Part shown: positions 42,833 to 52,479 of the stretch, in pieces
Layout: the number at the start of each line of letters is the position of its first letter
How positions within the stretch are numbered: the stretch's first letter is position 1
Assembly (NCBI GenBank): GCA_965246925.1
Contig: OZ251994.1
Span: forward strand, 2,170,001-2,234,000
Reading direction: 5' to 3'
Source of the DNA: JANPPS01 sp965246925
GTDB lineage: Bacteria > Pseudomonadota > Alphaproteobacteria > Acetobacterales > Acetobacteraceae
Length of the DNA: 64,000 nt
Notes under the pieces: generated by a model
What the model was told of the DNA's origin: nothing
The model's input: the letters and a program-made list of their open reading frames with translations, nothing else
Databases searched by the model: none
Program-made: the position numbers and the translations under genes

Positions 42833-44179
42833 ATGATGAAAGCCACAAAGATCGACTTGTTCAGCTTCAGCACGCCGCAGATGCGCGCCTTCCACATGAC
42901 CTGGCTCGCCTTCTTCGTGTGCTTCTTCGCCTGGTTCGCGGTGGCGCCGCTGATGCCGGTGATCAAGGGCGAGTTCAAGCTGACCGGCGACCAGATCGCC
43001 AACATCAACATCGCCGCGGTCGGGATCACCATCCTGGTGCGGCTGATCATAGGGCCGCTATGCGACAAGTTCGGGCCGCGGCTCACATACACCTGGCTCT
43101 TGGTGCTGGGGGCCATCCCCGTGATCGGCATCGCCTTCGCCAATTCGTATGAGACGTTCCTGGTCACCCGCCTCGCGATCGGGGCGATCGGCGCCAGCTT
43201 CGTCATCACGCAGTTCCATACGTCCGTGATGTTCGCGCCCAACGTGGTCGGCACCGCCAATGCGACCGTGGGCGGCTGGGGCAATGCCGGCGGCGGCGTG
43301 ACGCAGAGCGTGATGCCGTTCCTGCTCGCCGCCGTGGTGGGCCTGGGCGTCAGCACCTCGCTCGGTTGGCGCATCAGCATGATCGTGCCCGGCGTGATGA
43401 TGCTGATCGTCGCCGTGCTGTATTACAAGCTCACGCAGGACACGCCGCAGGGCAACATGCGGGAGCTCCGAGCCCGCGGTATCGAGGTCGAGACCGGGAA
43501 AAAGGGCGGCTGGGCCGTGTTCCGGCAGGCCATGGGCAACTACCGGGTCTGGATGCTGGCCATCACCTACGGCGCCTGCTTCGGCGTCGAGATCTTCATC
43601 CATGGTGTTGCGGCCAGCTACTACGTGGACCGCTTCGGCCTCACGCTCACCTCTGCCGGGCTGGCGGCGGGCAGCTTCGGCCTGCTGGCGCTGTTCGCCC
43701 GCGCCCTAGGCGGCATCGCATCCGACAAGGTAGCCGCCCGCTTCGGGCTGCAGGGCCGGACGATCCTGCTGTTCGGCCTGATGGTGGGGGAGGGCGTGGG
43801 CCTGCTGGCGTTCTCCACCATGGGGACCGTCACCGGCGCGGTGATCGCCATGCTGTGCTTCGGGTTGTTCACTCACATGGCCTGCGGCTCCACCTACGCG
43901 CTGGTGCCGTTCATCGACCGCAAGGCGCTGGGCGGCGTCGCGGGGATCATCGGCGCGGGGGGCAACATCGGCGCGGTGCTGGCCGGGTTCTTGCTGAAGT
44001 TCAGCGGTAACCTGCCGGCCGCGCTCTACACGCTCGGCTGGTGCGTCCTGGGCGCCGCCGTGTGCGCTGGCGCGGTGCGGTTCAGCATGAAGCACCGCCA
44101 GAGCGAGCAAGCGCTGTATGACGAGGCCGTGGCGCAGCGCGCCGCCATCAAGGCCCAGACTGTGGCCGCGATGGCGTAA
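42833..44179 (+). CDS. nasA: Nitrate/nitrite transporter, NNP family (MFS)
   Basis: 448 residues with twelve helices. NNP signatures are GGWGNAGGGVTQ in helix 5 and GAGGNIGAVLAGF in helix 11. Arginines expected to bind substrate are in LVRLIIGPLCDKFGPR and FARALGGIASD. The N-terminus FSFSTPQMRAFHMTWLAFFV is typical. Starts at ATG 42833 or 42836. The 46-bp gap to the coiled-coil gene and the shared strand suggest one operon. Assimilatory use (NasA) is favoured by the ANTAR regulator; NarK-type exchange cannot be excluded. Confidence 0.94.
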   Translation: MMKATKIDLFSFSTPQMRAFHMTWLAFFVCFFAWFAVAPLMPVIKGEFKLTGDQIANINIAAVGITILVRLIIGPLCDKFGPRLTYTWLLVLGAIPVIGIAFANSYETFLVTRLAIGAIGASFVITQFHTSVMFAPNVVGTANATVGGWGNAGGGVTQSVMPFLLAAVVGLGVSTSLGWRISMIVPGVMMLIVAVLYYKLTQDTPQGNMRELRARGIEVETGKKGGWAVFRQAMGNYRVWMLAITYGACFGVEIFIHGVAASYYVDRFGLTLTSAGLAAGSFGLLALFARALGGIASDKVAARFGLQGRTILLFGLMVGEGVGLLAFSTMGTVTGAVIAMLCFGLFTHMACGSTYALVPFIDRKALGGVAGIIGAGGNIGAVLAGFLLKFSGNLPAALYTLGWCVLGAAVCAGAVRFSMKHRQSEQALYDEAVAQRAAIKAQTVAAMA

Positions 44180-44223
44180 GCGCTGGCATGTGAGGCTGGA
44201 AATCATCGGCGGCCTCTAGCCTG

Positions 44224-44262
44224 ATGCGGCCCTCTCCCGCCAGCGGGAGAGGGGGAAGCCGC
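44224..44262. repeat. Family A palindromic repeat
   Basis: GCGGCCCTCTCCCGCCAGCG followed by GGAGAGGGGGAAGCC, between the nitrate transporter and ilvD. It is a likely hairpin at the end of the nitrate operon message. Confidence 0.75.
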
Positions 44263-44321
44263 TAGACGCCAGCCAAGCACTGGCGTAACCCCAAAGCCCT
44301 GATCCGACCGAGGGCCACGCC

Positions 44322-46046
44322 ATGTTGAAGAAGCGCTGGGACAAGTCCCGCCTGCCGTCCCGCCACGTGACGGAGGGGCCCGGCCGCGCGCCGCACCGCT
44401 CGTACTACTACGCGATGGGCCTGACGGAAGACGAGATCAACCAGCCCTTCGTGGGCGTCGCGACCTGCTGGAACGAGGCCGCACCCTGCAACATCGCGCT
44501 GAACCGCCAGGCGCAGTCGGTCAAGCGCGGCGTGGCGGAGGCCGGGGGCACGCCGCGCGAGTTCACCACCATCACGGTGACCGACGGCATCGCCATGGGC
44601 CACCAGGGCATGAAATCCTCGCTCGTCAGCCGCGAGGTGATCGCGGATAGCGTGGAGCTCACGATGCGCGGGCATTGCTATGACGCGCTGGTGGGGCTCG
44701 CCGGGTGCGACAAGTCGCTGCCGGGCATGATGATGGCCATGCTCCGCCTGAACGTGCCCAGCATCTTCATGTATGGCGGTTCCATCCTCCCGGGCCGCTA
44801 CAAGGATAAGAACGTCACCGTTCTCGACGTGTTCGAGGCGGTGGGCCAGCACTCCGGTGGCAACATGACGGATCAGGAGCTGCATGACCTCGAGATCGTG
44901 GCCTGCCCTTCGGCCGGCGCGTGCGGCGGGCAGTTTACCGCCAACACAATGGCGATGGTGAGCGAGGCGATCGGCCTCGCCTTGCCGGGCTCGGCCGGCG
45001 CACCCGCGCCGTATGAGGATCGGGACCAATGGGCGGCGGCCAGCGGTCGCGCGGTCATGGCGCTGATCGAATCCGGCCTGCGTCCGCGGGACATCGTGAC
45101 GATGGAGGCGCTGGAAAACGCGGCCGTCTGCGTCGGCGCCACGGGCGGCAGCACCAATGCCGGGCTGCATCTGCCGGCCATGGCGCATGAGGCCGGGCTC
45201 CGGTTCACGATGGATGACGTGGTGCGAATCATGCGGCGCACCCCCTACATCGCCGACCTCAAGCCCGGCGGGAGATACGTGGCGCTCGATGTGCACAACG
45301 TGGGCGGCATACCGGTGATCCTGAAGGCACTGCTGGACGGCGGCCTGCTGCACGGGGACTGCATCACCGTCACGGGCAAGACGCTGGCGGAGAATTTGGC
45401 GCATGTGGTGTTCCCCACGGATCAGGACGTGGTCTATCCCGTGTCCCGCCCCATCAGCGCCACCGGGGGCGTCGTGGGCCTACGCGGCAACCTCGCGCCG
45501 GACGGCGGAATTGTGAAAGTGGCGGGCATGAAGACGCTGCGGTTCGAGGGCGCGGCGCTATGTTTCGACAGCGAGGAGGAAGCGTTCCAGGCCGTCCAGG
45601 ATCGTGCGTACAAGGCCGGGGACGTGATCGTCATCCGCTACGAGGGTCCCCGCGGCGGCCCCGGCATGCGAGAGATGCTGAGCACCACGAGCGCGATCTA
45701 TGGCCAGGGGATGGGCGAGCAGGTGGCGCTGATCACCGACGGACGGTTCAGCGGCGCAACGCGCGGCTTCTGCGTGGGCCATGTCGGGCCCGAGGCGGCC
45801 CTGGGCGGCCCGATCGCGTTGCTGCGCAACGGCGACCGCATCACCCTGGACGCCACCGCCGGCACGATCGATGTGCAGATCAGCGACGCCGAGATGCAGG
45901 CCCGCCGCGCCGCCTGGTCCCCGCGCGGCACGGACTACAACAGCGGCGCGATCTGGAAATTCGCCCAGTCCGTCGGTCCCGCCCACCTCGGCGCCGTCAC
46001 CCACCCCGGCGGCGCTGCCGAGACGCACTGCTATGCCGATATCTGA
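44322..46046 (+). CDS. ilvD: Dihydroxy-acid dehydratase
   Basis: 574 residues. It makes 2-oxo acids for valine, isoleucine and leucine. Conserved Cys-containing cluster segments are WNEAAPCNIAL, LAGCDKSLPGMMMAM and PSAGACGGQFTANTMA. GRFSGATRGFCVGHVGPEAA is the C-terminal signature. The stop overlaps the ATG of a glycosyltransferase frame (TGATG). The leucine gene leuA lies 5 kb downstream on the same strand with surface-sugar genes between. Confidence 0.96.
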   Translation: MLKKRWDKSRLPSRHVTEGPGRAPHRSYYYAMGLTEDEINQPFVGVATCWNEAAPCNIALNRQAQSVKRGVAEAGGTPREFTTITVTDGIAMGHQGMKSSLVSREVIADSVELTMRGHCYDALVGLAGCDKSLPGMMMAMLRLNVPSIFMYGGSILPGRYKDKNVTVLDVFEAVGQHSGGNMTDQELHDLEIVACPSAGACGGQFTANTMAMVSEAIGLALPGSAGAPAPYEDRDQWAAASGRAVMALIESGLRPRDIVTMEALENAAVCVGATGGSTNAGLHLPAMAHEAGLRFTMDDVVRIMRRTPYIADLKPGGRYVALDVHNVGGIPVILKALLDGGLLHGDCITVTGKTLAENLAHVVFPTDQDVVYPVSRPISATGGVVGLRGNLAPDGGIVKVAGMKTLRFEGAALCFDSEEEAFQAVQDRAYKAGDVIVIRYEGPRGGPGMREMLSTTSAIYGQGMGEQVALITDGRFSGATRGFCVGHVGPEAALGGPIALLRNGDRITLDATAGTIDVQISDAEMQARRAAWSPRGTDYNSGAIWKFAQSVGPAHLGAVTHPGGAAETHCYADI

Positions 46047-47131
46047 TGGTCGGGGCGACTGGGAAAGCAGCAGTCCAGCCCCCTCTCCCTCCGGAAGAGG
46101 GTTGGGGTGAGGGGAACGGCACGCCGGACCTCGCCCGTTCGCAGTCACTTCCGGGCCAAGCCTTAGCCAGTGGTCTGCCTCACCCCAACCCTTTCCCGGG
46201 GGGAGGGGAAGCAACAACCATAACGATCGTCGTCCCCTGCTACAACGAAGCCGACGTCCTGCCAGCGTTTCACGTGCGCCTGACCGCCGCCCTGCAGGGC
46301 CTGCACTGGGACGTGATCTACGTGAACGACGGCAGCACCGACGCCACGCTCGCCATTCTTCGGACACTGAACAAGGCCAGCATCCTCAATCTCAGCCGGA
46401 ATTTCGGCAAAGAAGCGGCCGCTACGGCGGGGATCGACATGGCGCAGGGTGACGCCGTCATCCTGATCGACGCCGACCTGCAGGACCCGCCGGAGCTGAT
46501 CCCCGAGATGGTCGCCGCCTGGCACCGCGGTTTCGACATGGTGTATGCCCAGCGCCGCGCCCGCGCCGGGGAGACCTGGTTCAAGAAGACCAGCGCCGCC
46601 TATTTCTACCGGCTGATGCAGGGCGTGGGCCGCGTGCAGCTGCCGCCCGATACCGGCGACTACCGCCTGATGTCCCGCCGGGTCGTGCAGGCGGTGAGCC
46701 AGTTGCGGGAGCAGCACCGCTTCATGAAGGGCATCTTCGCCTGGGTCGGCTTTCCGTCCTGCGCCGTGCTGTATGATCGCGAGCCCCGCGCCGCCGGGCT
46801 GACGAAGTGGACATACTGGCGGCTGTGGAACTTCGCCATCGACGGCATCACCGGCTTCACGGTCATGCCGCTCAAGATCGCGACCTACATGGGCCTCCTG
46901 GTCGCGCTGGCTGCCGTGCTGTATGGCACCGCCATCCTGCTGGACACGCTGCTGCACGGCAACCCGGTGCCCGGCTACCCGAGCCTCGCCGTGATCGTGC
47001 TGTTCTTGGGCGGCGTGCAACTCATGACCCTGGGCGTGATCGGCGAGTATCTGGGGCGCGTGTTCAACGAAACCAAGCAGCGCCCGCTCTACCTCGTCGA
47101 GTCGTTCCAGCCGCCCCGCGACCCATGCTGA
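46046..47131 (+). CDS. Polyprenyl-phosphate glycosyltransferase (GT2, GtrB/DPM-like)
   Basis: 361 residues if the ATG at 46046 is used. Residues 1-56 are encoded by two oppositely oriented family A palindromes and have no GT2 similarity. The enzyme core starts at TITIVVPCYNEADVLPAF, with VNDGSTDATLAIL, DADLQDPPELIPEM and the TGDYRLMSRR segment. Two C-terminal helices (ATYMGLLVALAAVLYGTAIL, LAVIVLFLGGVQLMTLGVIG) match GtrB/ArnC-type enzymes that load a sugar onto undecaprenyl phosphate. No ATG or GTG occurs between the repeats and the core, so the extension is probably translated. It overlaps the next gene. Confidence 0.88.
   Translation: MVGATGKAAVQPPLPPEEGWGEGNGTPDLARSQSLPGQALASGLPHPNPFPGGGEATTITIVVPCYNEADVLPAFHVRLTAALQGLHWDVIYVNDGSTDATLAILRTLNKASILNLSRNFGKEAAATAGIDMAQGDAVILIDADLQDPPELIPEMVAAWHRGFDMVYAQRRARAGETWFKKTSAAYFYRLMQGVGRVQLPPDTGDYRLMSRRVVQAVSQLREQHRFMKGIFAWVGFPSCAVLYDREPRAAGLTKWTYWRLWNFAIDGITGFTVMPLKIATYMGLLVALAAVLYGTAILLDTLLHGNPVPGYPSLAVIVLFLGGVQLMTLGVIGEYLGRVFNETKQRPLYLVESFQPPRDPC
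46079..46210. repeat. Pair of family A palindromes in opposite orientation, inside a reading frame
   Basis: Copy one at 46080-46115 (CCCTCTCCCTCCGGAAGAGG then GTTGGGGTGAGGGG) and inverted copy two at 46178-46210 (CCTCACCCCAACCCTTTCCC then GGGGGGAGGGG) are about 60 bp apart. Both are in frame with the GT2 gene. Confidence 0.8.
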
Positions 47132-48189
47132 AGCGCGCCGCCCGGGTCATTCCGTATATCCGCCGGGTGCAGGACGGGCTCACCGCCATGCGCACCCACA
47201 TCGCCGCACTCGAGTCTGATCTCGCCCGCCGTGACGCGCCGCCCGCGCCCAGCCCTGTCGTGTATTTCATCGACCACGCCTGGTGCGACACGGCCGGGGT
47301 GTTCGTGAACGGCTGGGCCCATGCCGGCGCCGAGCCGGTGCGGCAGATCGCCCTCGGCGCTGGACCGGACCGCGTGGAGACCACCGCGTTCACCTACCGG
47401 CCGGACGTTCGCCCGCACTACCCGGCTATCCCGGACGCCGGCGCCCCTGGCTTCACCCTCTATCTACCCTGTGACGCGCTTCAACCCCTGACCCTCACTC
47501 TGGTCACGGACAGCGCCGAATATCCGGTGCCGCTCCGCCTGCCGCGGCTCGAGACGACGGACGGGGTCACGGCCGATGCGGCCACGAACGCCTTCATTGC
47601 CGGCATGCGCGAACGCCAGGGGACGGTCCTTGAACTCGGCGCCCGCGTGGTGGGCAGCATGACCGAGAACTGGCGCACCCGGTTCGAGCCGCCGTGCCGC
47701 TACCTCGCCAACGACATCCACCCCGGCCCCGGCATCGACCTGGTAGGGGACGCGCATACGCTGACGGCGCACGTGGCCCCGGGCACGCTGGACGGTATCT
47801 ACTCCATCGCCGTCCTGGAACACCTAGCCGCACCCTGGCGCGCGGCGGTGGAGATCAACCGCGCACTGAGAATGGGTGGCGAGACGCTGCACATCACGCA
47901 TCAGACCTGGCCGGTGCACGAGACGCCGAACGACTTCTTCCGCATGTCCGATCAGGCGCTCCGCTCGCTATTCGGCCCCGCCACCGGGTTCGAAGTGCTG
48001 GACTGCGCCATGGCCTACCCGGTCACCATCACGCCGCCGCCGGGTCTGCGCCATGCAGATTGGCTCTGGGTGCCGCAGGGCCGCGGTTACGGCCAGTCCT
48101 ACATCCGCGCCCGCAAGATCGGCGAGGCGCCCGGCTGGGACGCGCACAGCATGGCGGAGACGAGCCGGGCCTACCCGCTGCCGCCATGA
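47125..48189 (+). CDS. SAM-dependent methyltransferase with N-terminal extra domain
   Basis: 354 residues, ATG 47125 overlapping the GT2 stop. The N-terminal 140 residues include a basic helix and a beta-rich region (VFVNGWAHAGAEPVRQIALG) of unknown role. The C-terminal half is a class I methyltransferase: TVLELGARVVGS (SAM loop), LANDIHPGPGIDLVGDAH, GIYSIAVLEHLAAPWRAAVE and the RALRMGGETLHITHQTWP strand. It probably decorates a surface glycan, given neighbours (inference). Confidence 0.8.
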   Translation: MLKRAARVIPYIRRVQDGLTAMRTHIAALESDLARRDAPPAPSPVVYFIDHAWCDTAGVFVNGWAHAGAEPVRQIALGAGPDRVETTAFTYRPDVRPHYPAIPDAGAPGFTLYLPCDALQPLTLTLVTDSAEYPVPLRLPRLETTDGVTADAATNAFIAGMRERQGTVLELGARVVGSMTENWRTRFEPPCRYLANDIHPGPGIDLVGDAHTLTAHVAPGTLDGIYSIAVLEHLAAPWRAAVEINRALRMGGETLHITHQTWPVHETPNDFFRMSDQALRSLFGPATGFEVLDCAMAYPVTITPPPGLRHADWLWVPQGRGYGQSYIRARKIGEAPGWDAHSMAETSRAYPLPP

Positions 48190-50654
48190 TCCGCGCGCTG
48201 CTTTGGCTCATCTTGGTGCCGGTGGCGGTGCGGATGCCGTTCTGGCTCTTGGGCCTGCATGACAGCCCGGCTTGGACCTGGTCCGGCCTGCGCATCACCG
48301 GCGCCTCGATCCTACCGGGGCTGCCGGGCTACCTGGACCCGAACGCCGGATGGACCACGCAGGCGCTGGGCGGTCTGGCGGCGCAGCAATGGCTGGCCGG
48401 ACAGATCCCATGGTGGGACCCCTATACCGGCGCCGGCATGCCGCTGGCCGCGTCCATGCAGTCGTCGGCGCTGTTCCTTCCTTATGTCCTACTGCTGGCG
48501 CTGCCCGGCGGCATCACTTGGCTTACGCTTGCACTGCAATGGACGGGAGGGCTGTCCACCTGGCGGCTGCTGCTGCGCCTTGGCGTGGGGCCGTCCGCCG
48601 CGGTAGCGGGGGCGCTGCTGTTCGAACTCGGCGCCTGCTTCGCCTGGATCGGCCCGCCCGCCAGCCTGCCCTGCGCCTTCCTACCGCTGTTCTTACTGGG
48701 GATCGAGCGGGCGCGGGACGGCTGGGCCGGGGCGCGCATCGTGGCACTCGCGGTCGCGTTCTCGCTCTACGCCGGCTTTCCCGAGACGGCGTATCTCGAC
48801 GGCCTGCTGGCGCTCGCCTGGGCGGTGCTGCGGTTCAGCCAAGCGCCCCGCCCCGCCTTCGCCGGGCGCGTGCTGGCGGGGGGCGCGGCCGGGCTGCTGC
48901 TGGCCGCGCCATTGCTGTGGCCGTTCCTCGAGTTGCTGCAATCCGCCGAACTCGGCGCGCGGGAGGGCATCCCGATGTCCCGCCTATCTTGGCCGGCAGA
49001 GGCCAGCGTGCACCTGCTGATGCCCTACGCGCTCGGCCTGCCGGCCGGCCTATCGGACCGGGACCCCACCGGTATCTTTTTCTGGCTGTGGGGCCGGGCA
49101 GGGGGGTATCTCGGCCCTGGCCTCGCCATGGCGGCGGTGCTGGGCGGCGTGCTGCGCGGGCCAGAGCGGGCGTTGCGCGCGGGATTGCTGGTCTGGACCG
49201 CGCTGCTGCTGGCGCGGGTGCTCGGCGTGCCGGTCGTGGGCGAGTGGTTCAGGGCAGTACCGTTCCAGGAATCGCTGCAGGTTTGGCGCTATGCCGGGGC
49301 GGCCTGGATGCTGCCCTGCTGCCTGCTCGCTGCCTTCGCGCTTGACCGGCGCCCATCCGTGCTGCTTGCCGCATCCGGCGTGACGGCCGCGCTGGCTGGG
49401 ACCGGTGCGACGGCCTGGCCGCTGATCCGCCAGGTGCCCGGCGCCCCCCTCTATGCCGCCGCGTCCCTGGCCTTTGCCCTGCTGGCGATCCCGGCGGTGG
49501 CCTGGGCCCTGCGCCGGGGCCGCGCCGGGCCGGTCTTGGTGCTGGAGGCCGCACTGCTCGGCATGATCCCGCTGCTCGGCGGGCACCGCCATGCCCGGCT
49601 GGACTGGCCTGCGGTCCAGTTCCTACAAGACCATGTGGGCCTGCAGCGCATCACCACGCTCGGCCCGTTCGCCCCCAATTACCCGGCACTGTTCGGCATC
49701 GCGTCCGTCAATTACAGCTACCTTCCGCTCCCCGCGCTATGGTCCCGCTACGCCGCGTCTGCGCTGGAGCCGGGCATCGAGCCGGTGTTGTTCAATGGCC
49801 TGTTCCCGCCGGATGCGCCGGGACGGCCGGCGCATGCCGAGGTGATGGCGGCGAACCTGCCGGCCTATGAAGGCCTGGGCGTCAAATACGTCCTGACCCC
49901 AGCCGGCCAGGACCCGTTCCACCCGGCCCCTGCCGGTACGCCCGAGGCGCTCGACCTCCCGCCCGGCGCCGCGCTGACCGGGACGCTACCGCCCATAGAG
50001 GGGCCGGTCACGGCGTTCCTGGTCACCATCGGCACCTATGCCGGCGCGTCGTCCGGCCCGCTCGAGCTGACCTTGTGCGACGCCGCCGGCTGCGTGTCCG
50101 GCCAGGCGGCGCTGGAGGGTGCGGCGGACAACCAGCCGTTCGCCATCCCGCTCGGCCTCCGCGAGTTCGAGGGCCCGCTCACCTGGACCCTGACCCATCC
50201 CGCCGGACGCCCGGCCGCCATCTGGCGCTGGCCCGGCGGACCCAATATCCGGCTTCGCAACCCCACGGACCCCGTCCTGGCCTACGCCGACGGCATCATG
50301 AGCATCTATGAACTACCCGGCCCAGCCCGCTACTTCTCGGCGCGGGACTGCCAAATCCGGGTGCAAAGCCGGACGGAGCTGGACGCCGTCTGCCGCGCCC
50401 CCGCTACGCTGATCCGCCAAGAACTCGCCGTCCCCGGCTGGACGGCGCTGGTCAACCAGGACCGCCTCAGCCCCGGCCTGATGGCTCCGCTGTTCCAATC
50501 GATCCCGCTCCCGGCAGGCCCCTCCCACATCGTCTTCCGCTACTTACCGCCGGGCACGCCCTACTTCACCGGGCTGTTCATCTTGGGCCTGCTTTTCTTC
50601 CCCCTCTCCCTCCGTAGGAGAGCCTGGGGAGGGGCGCCACCTAAACGCACCTGA
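48186..50654 (+). CDS. Large polytopic membrane protein, YfhO/GT-C-like
   Basis: 822 residues. About twelve hydrophobic helices fill residues 1-470, followed by a soluble domain (about 480-790) and a final helix (FTGLFILGLLFFPLSL). Early DPNAGWTTQALGG and IPWWDPYTGAGMPLAASMQS match the YfhO-type pattern, with acidic residues in the first loop as in GT-C enzymes that use lipid-linked sugars. Together with the upstream GtrB-type enzyme it could transfer a sugar in the periplasm. The last 15 codons run into a family A palindrome. ATG 48186 overlaps the methyltransferase stop. Confidence 0.82.
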   Translation: MIRALLWLILVPVAVRMPFWLLGLHDSPAWTWSGLRITGASILPGLPGYLDPNAGWTTQALGGLAAQQWLAGQIPWWDPYTGAGMPLAASMQSSALFLPYVLLLALPGGITWLTLALQWTGGLSTWRLLLRLGVGPSAAVAGALLFELGACFAWIGPPASLPCAFLPLFLLGIERARDGWAGARIVALAVAFSLYAGFPETAYLDGLLALAWAVLRFSQAPRPAFAGRVLAGGAAGLLLAAPLLWPFLELLQSAELGAREGIPMSRLSWPAEASVHLLMPYALGLPAGLSDRDPTGIFFWLWGRAGGYLGPGLAMAAVLGGVLRGPERALRAGLLVWTALLLARVLGVPVVGEWFRAVPFQESLQVWRYAGAAWMLPCCLLAAFALDRRPSVLLAASGVTAALAGTGATAWPLIRQVPGAPLYAAASLAFALLAIPAVAWALRRGRAGPVLVLEAALLGMIPLLGGHRHARLDWPAVQFLQDHVGLQRITTLGPFAPNYPALFGIASVNYSYLPLPALWSRYAASALEPGIEPVLFNGLFPPDAPGRPAHAEVMAANLPAYEGLGVKYVLTPAGQDPFHPAPAGTPEALDLPPGAALTGTLPPIEGPVTAFLVTIGTYAGASSGPLELTLCDAAGCVSGQAALEGAADNQPFAIPLGLREFEGPLTWTLTHPAGRPAAIWRWPGGPNIRLRNPTDPVLAYADGIMSIYELPGPARYFSARDCQIRVQSRTELDAVCRAPATLIRQELAVPGWTALVNQDRLSPGLMAPLFQSIPLPAGPSHIVFRYLPPGTPYFTGLFILGLLFFPLSLRRRAWGGAPPKRT
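50597..50638. repeat. Family A palindromic repeat inside a 3' coding end
   Basis: CTTCCCCCTCTCCCTCCGTA followed by GGAGAGCCTGGGGAGGGGC encodes the last residues of the membrane protein ending at 50654. Confidence 0.75.
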
Positions 50655-50693
50655 CCTTGCGCCCTCACCGAAAAACATAATACTCTCCCTCCT

Positions 50694-50777
50694 ATGGGTC
50701 TGAGCCATCCCTTCCAGCGCCACCCCGACGCGGCCACGCGGCCGCTGGCGCTCATTCTTCGACTTATCCGCCCCTGA
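50694..50777 (+). CDS. leuL: Leader peptide upstream of leuA
   Basis: A 27-codon frame (MGLSHPFQRHPDA then ATRPLALILRLIRP) ends 79 bp before leuA, with Leu codons CTG, CTC, CTT, CTT and two Ile codons in its last third. Ribosome stalling at these codons when charged Leu-tRNA is scarce is the known logic of leu attenuators. No purine-rich ribosome site precedes the ATG. A -10-like CATAAT at 50676-50681 would start the transcript near 50688, so translation may be almost leaderless. Confidence 0.6.
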   Translation: MGLSHPFQRHPDAATRPLALILRLIRP

Positions 50778-50826
50778 GCACCCCGCCGGGCTGATCAGTG
50801 CCGGCCTGCTCAGGGGACCCTCCCTG
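50771..50826 (+). promoter_or_regulatory. leuA attenuator-type alternative hairpins
   Basis: CCCCTGAGCA (50771-50780), overlapping the leader peptide stop, pairs perfectly with TGCTCAGGGG (50807-50816), with an inner GCCGG/CCGGC stem. CAGGG (50811-50815) can instead pair with CCCTG (50822-50826). The two folds exclude each other. There is no uridine run, so termination may be Rho-assisted or control may act on translation. Confidence 0.55.
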
Positions 50827-50856
50827 GCCGCCCGCACTCCATTCAGGACCCAGAGC

Positions 50857-52428
<1,572 letters not shown>

Positions 52429-52444
52429 CGGGCTTCTGTCGTGT

Positions 52445-52473
52445 GGGGCGGATAAGCCATGCGCCTTCTGCCG
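52445..52473. repeat. Palindromic intergenic repeat, family B copy 2
   Basis: GGGGCGGATAAGCCATGCGC followed by CTTCTGCCGC, related to 9337-9363, in the convergent gap between leuA and the GT2-GtrA gene. Confidence 0.55.
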
Positions 52474-52479
52474 CACGCG

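Noticed and set aside
44262..45404. 380-codon frame antisense to ilvD
   Set aside because: His/Arg-rich shadow of a strongly conserved gene.
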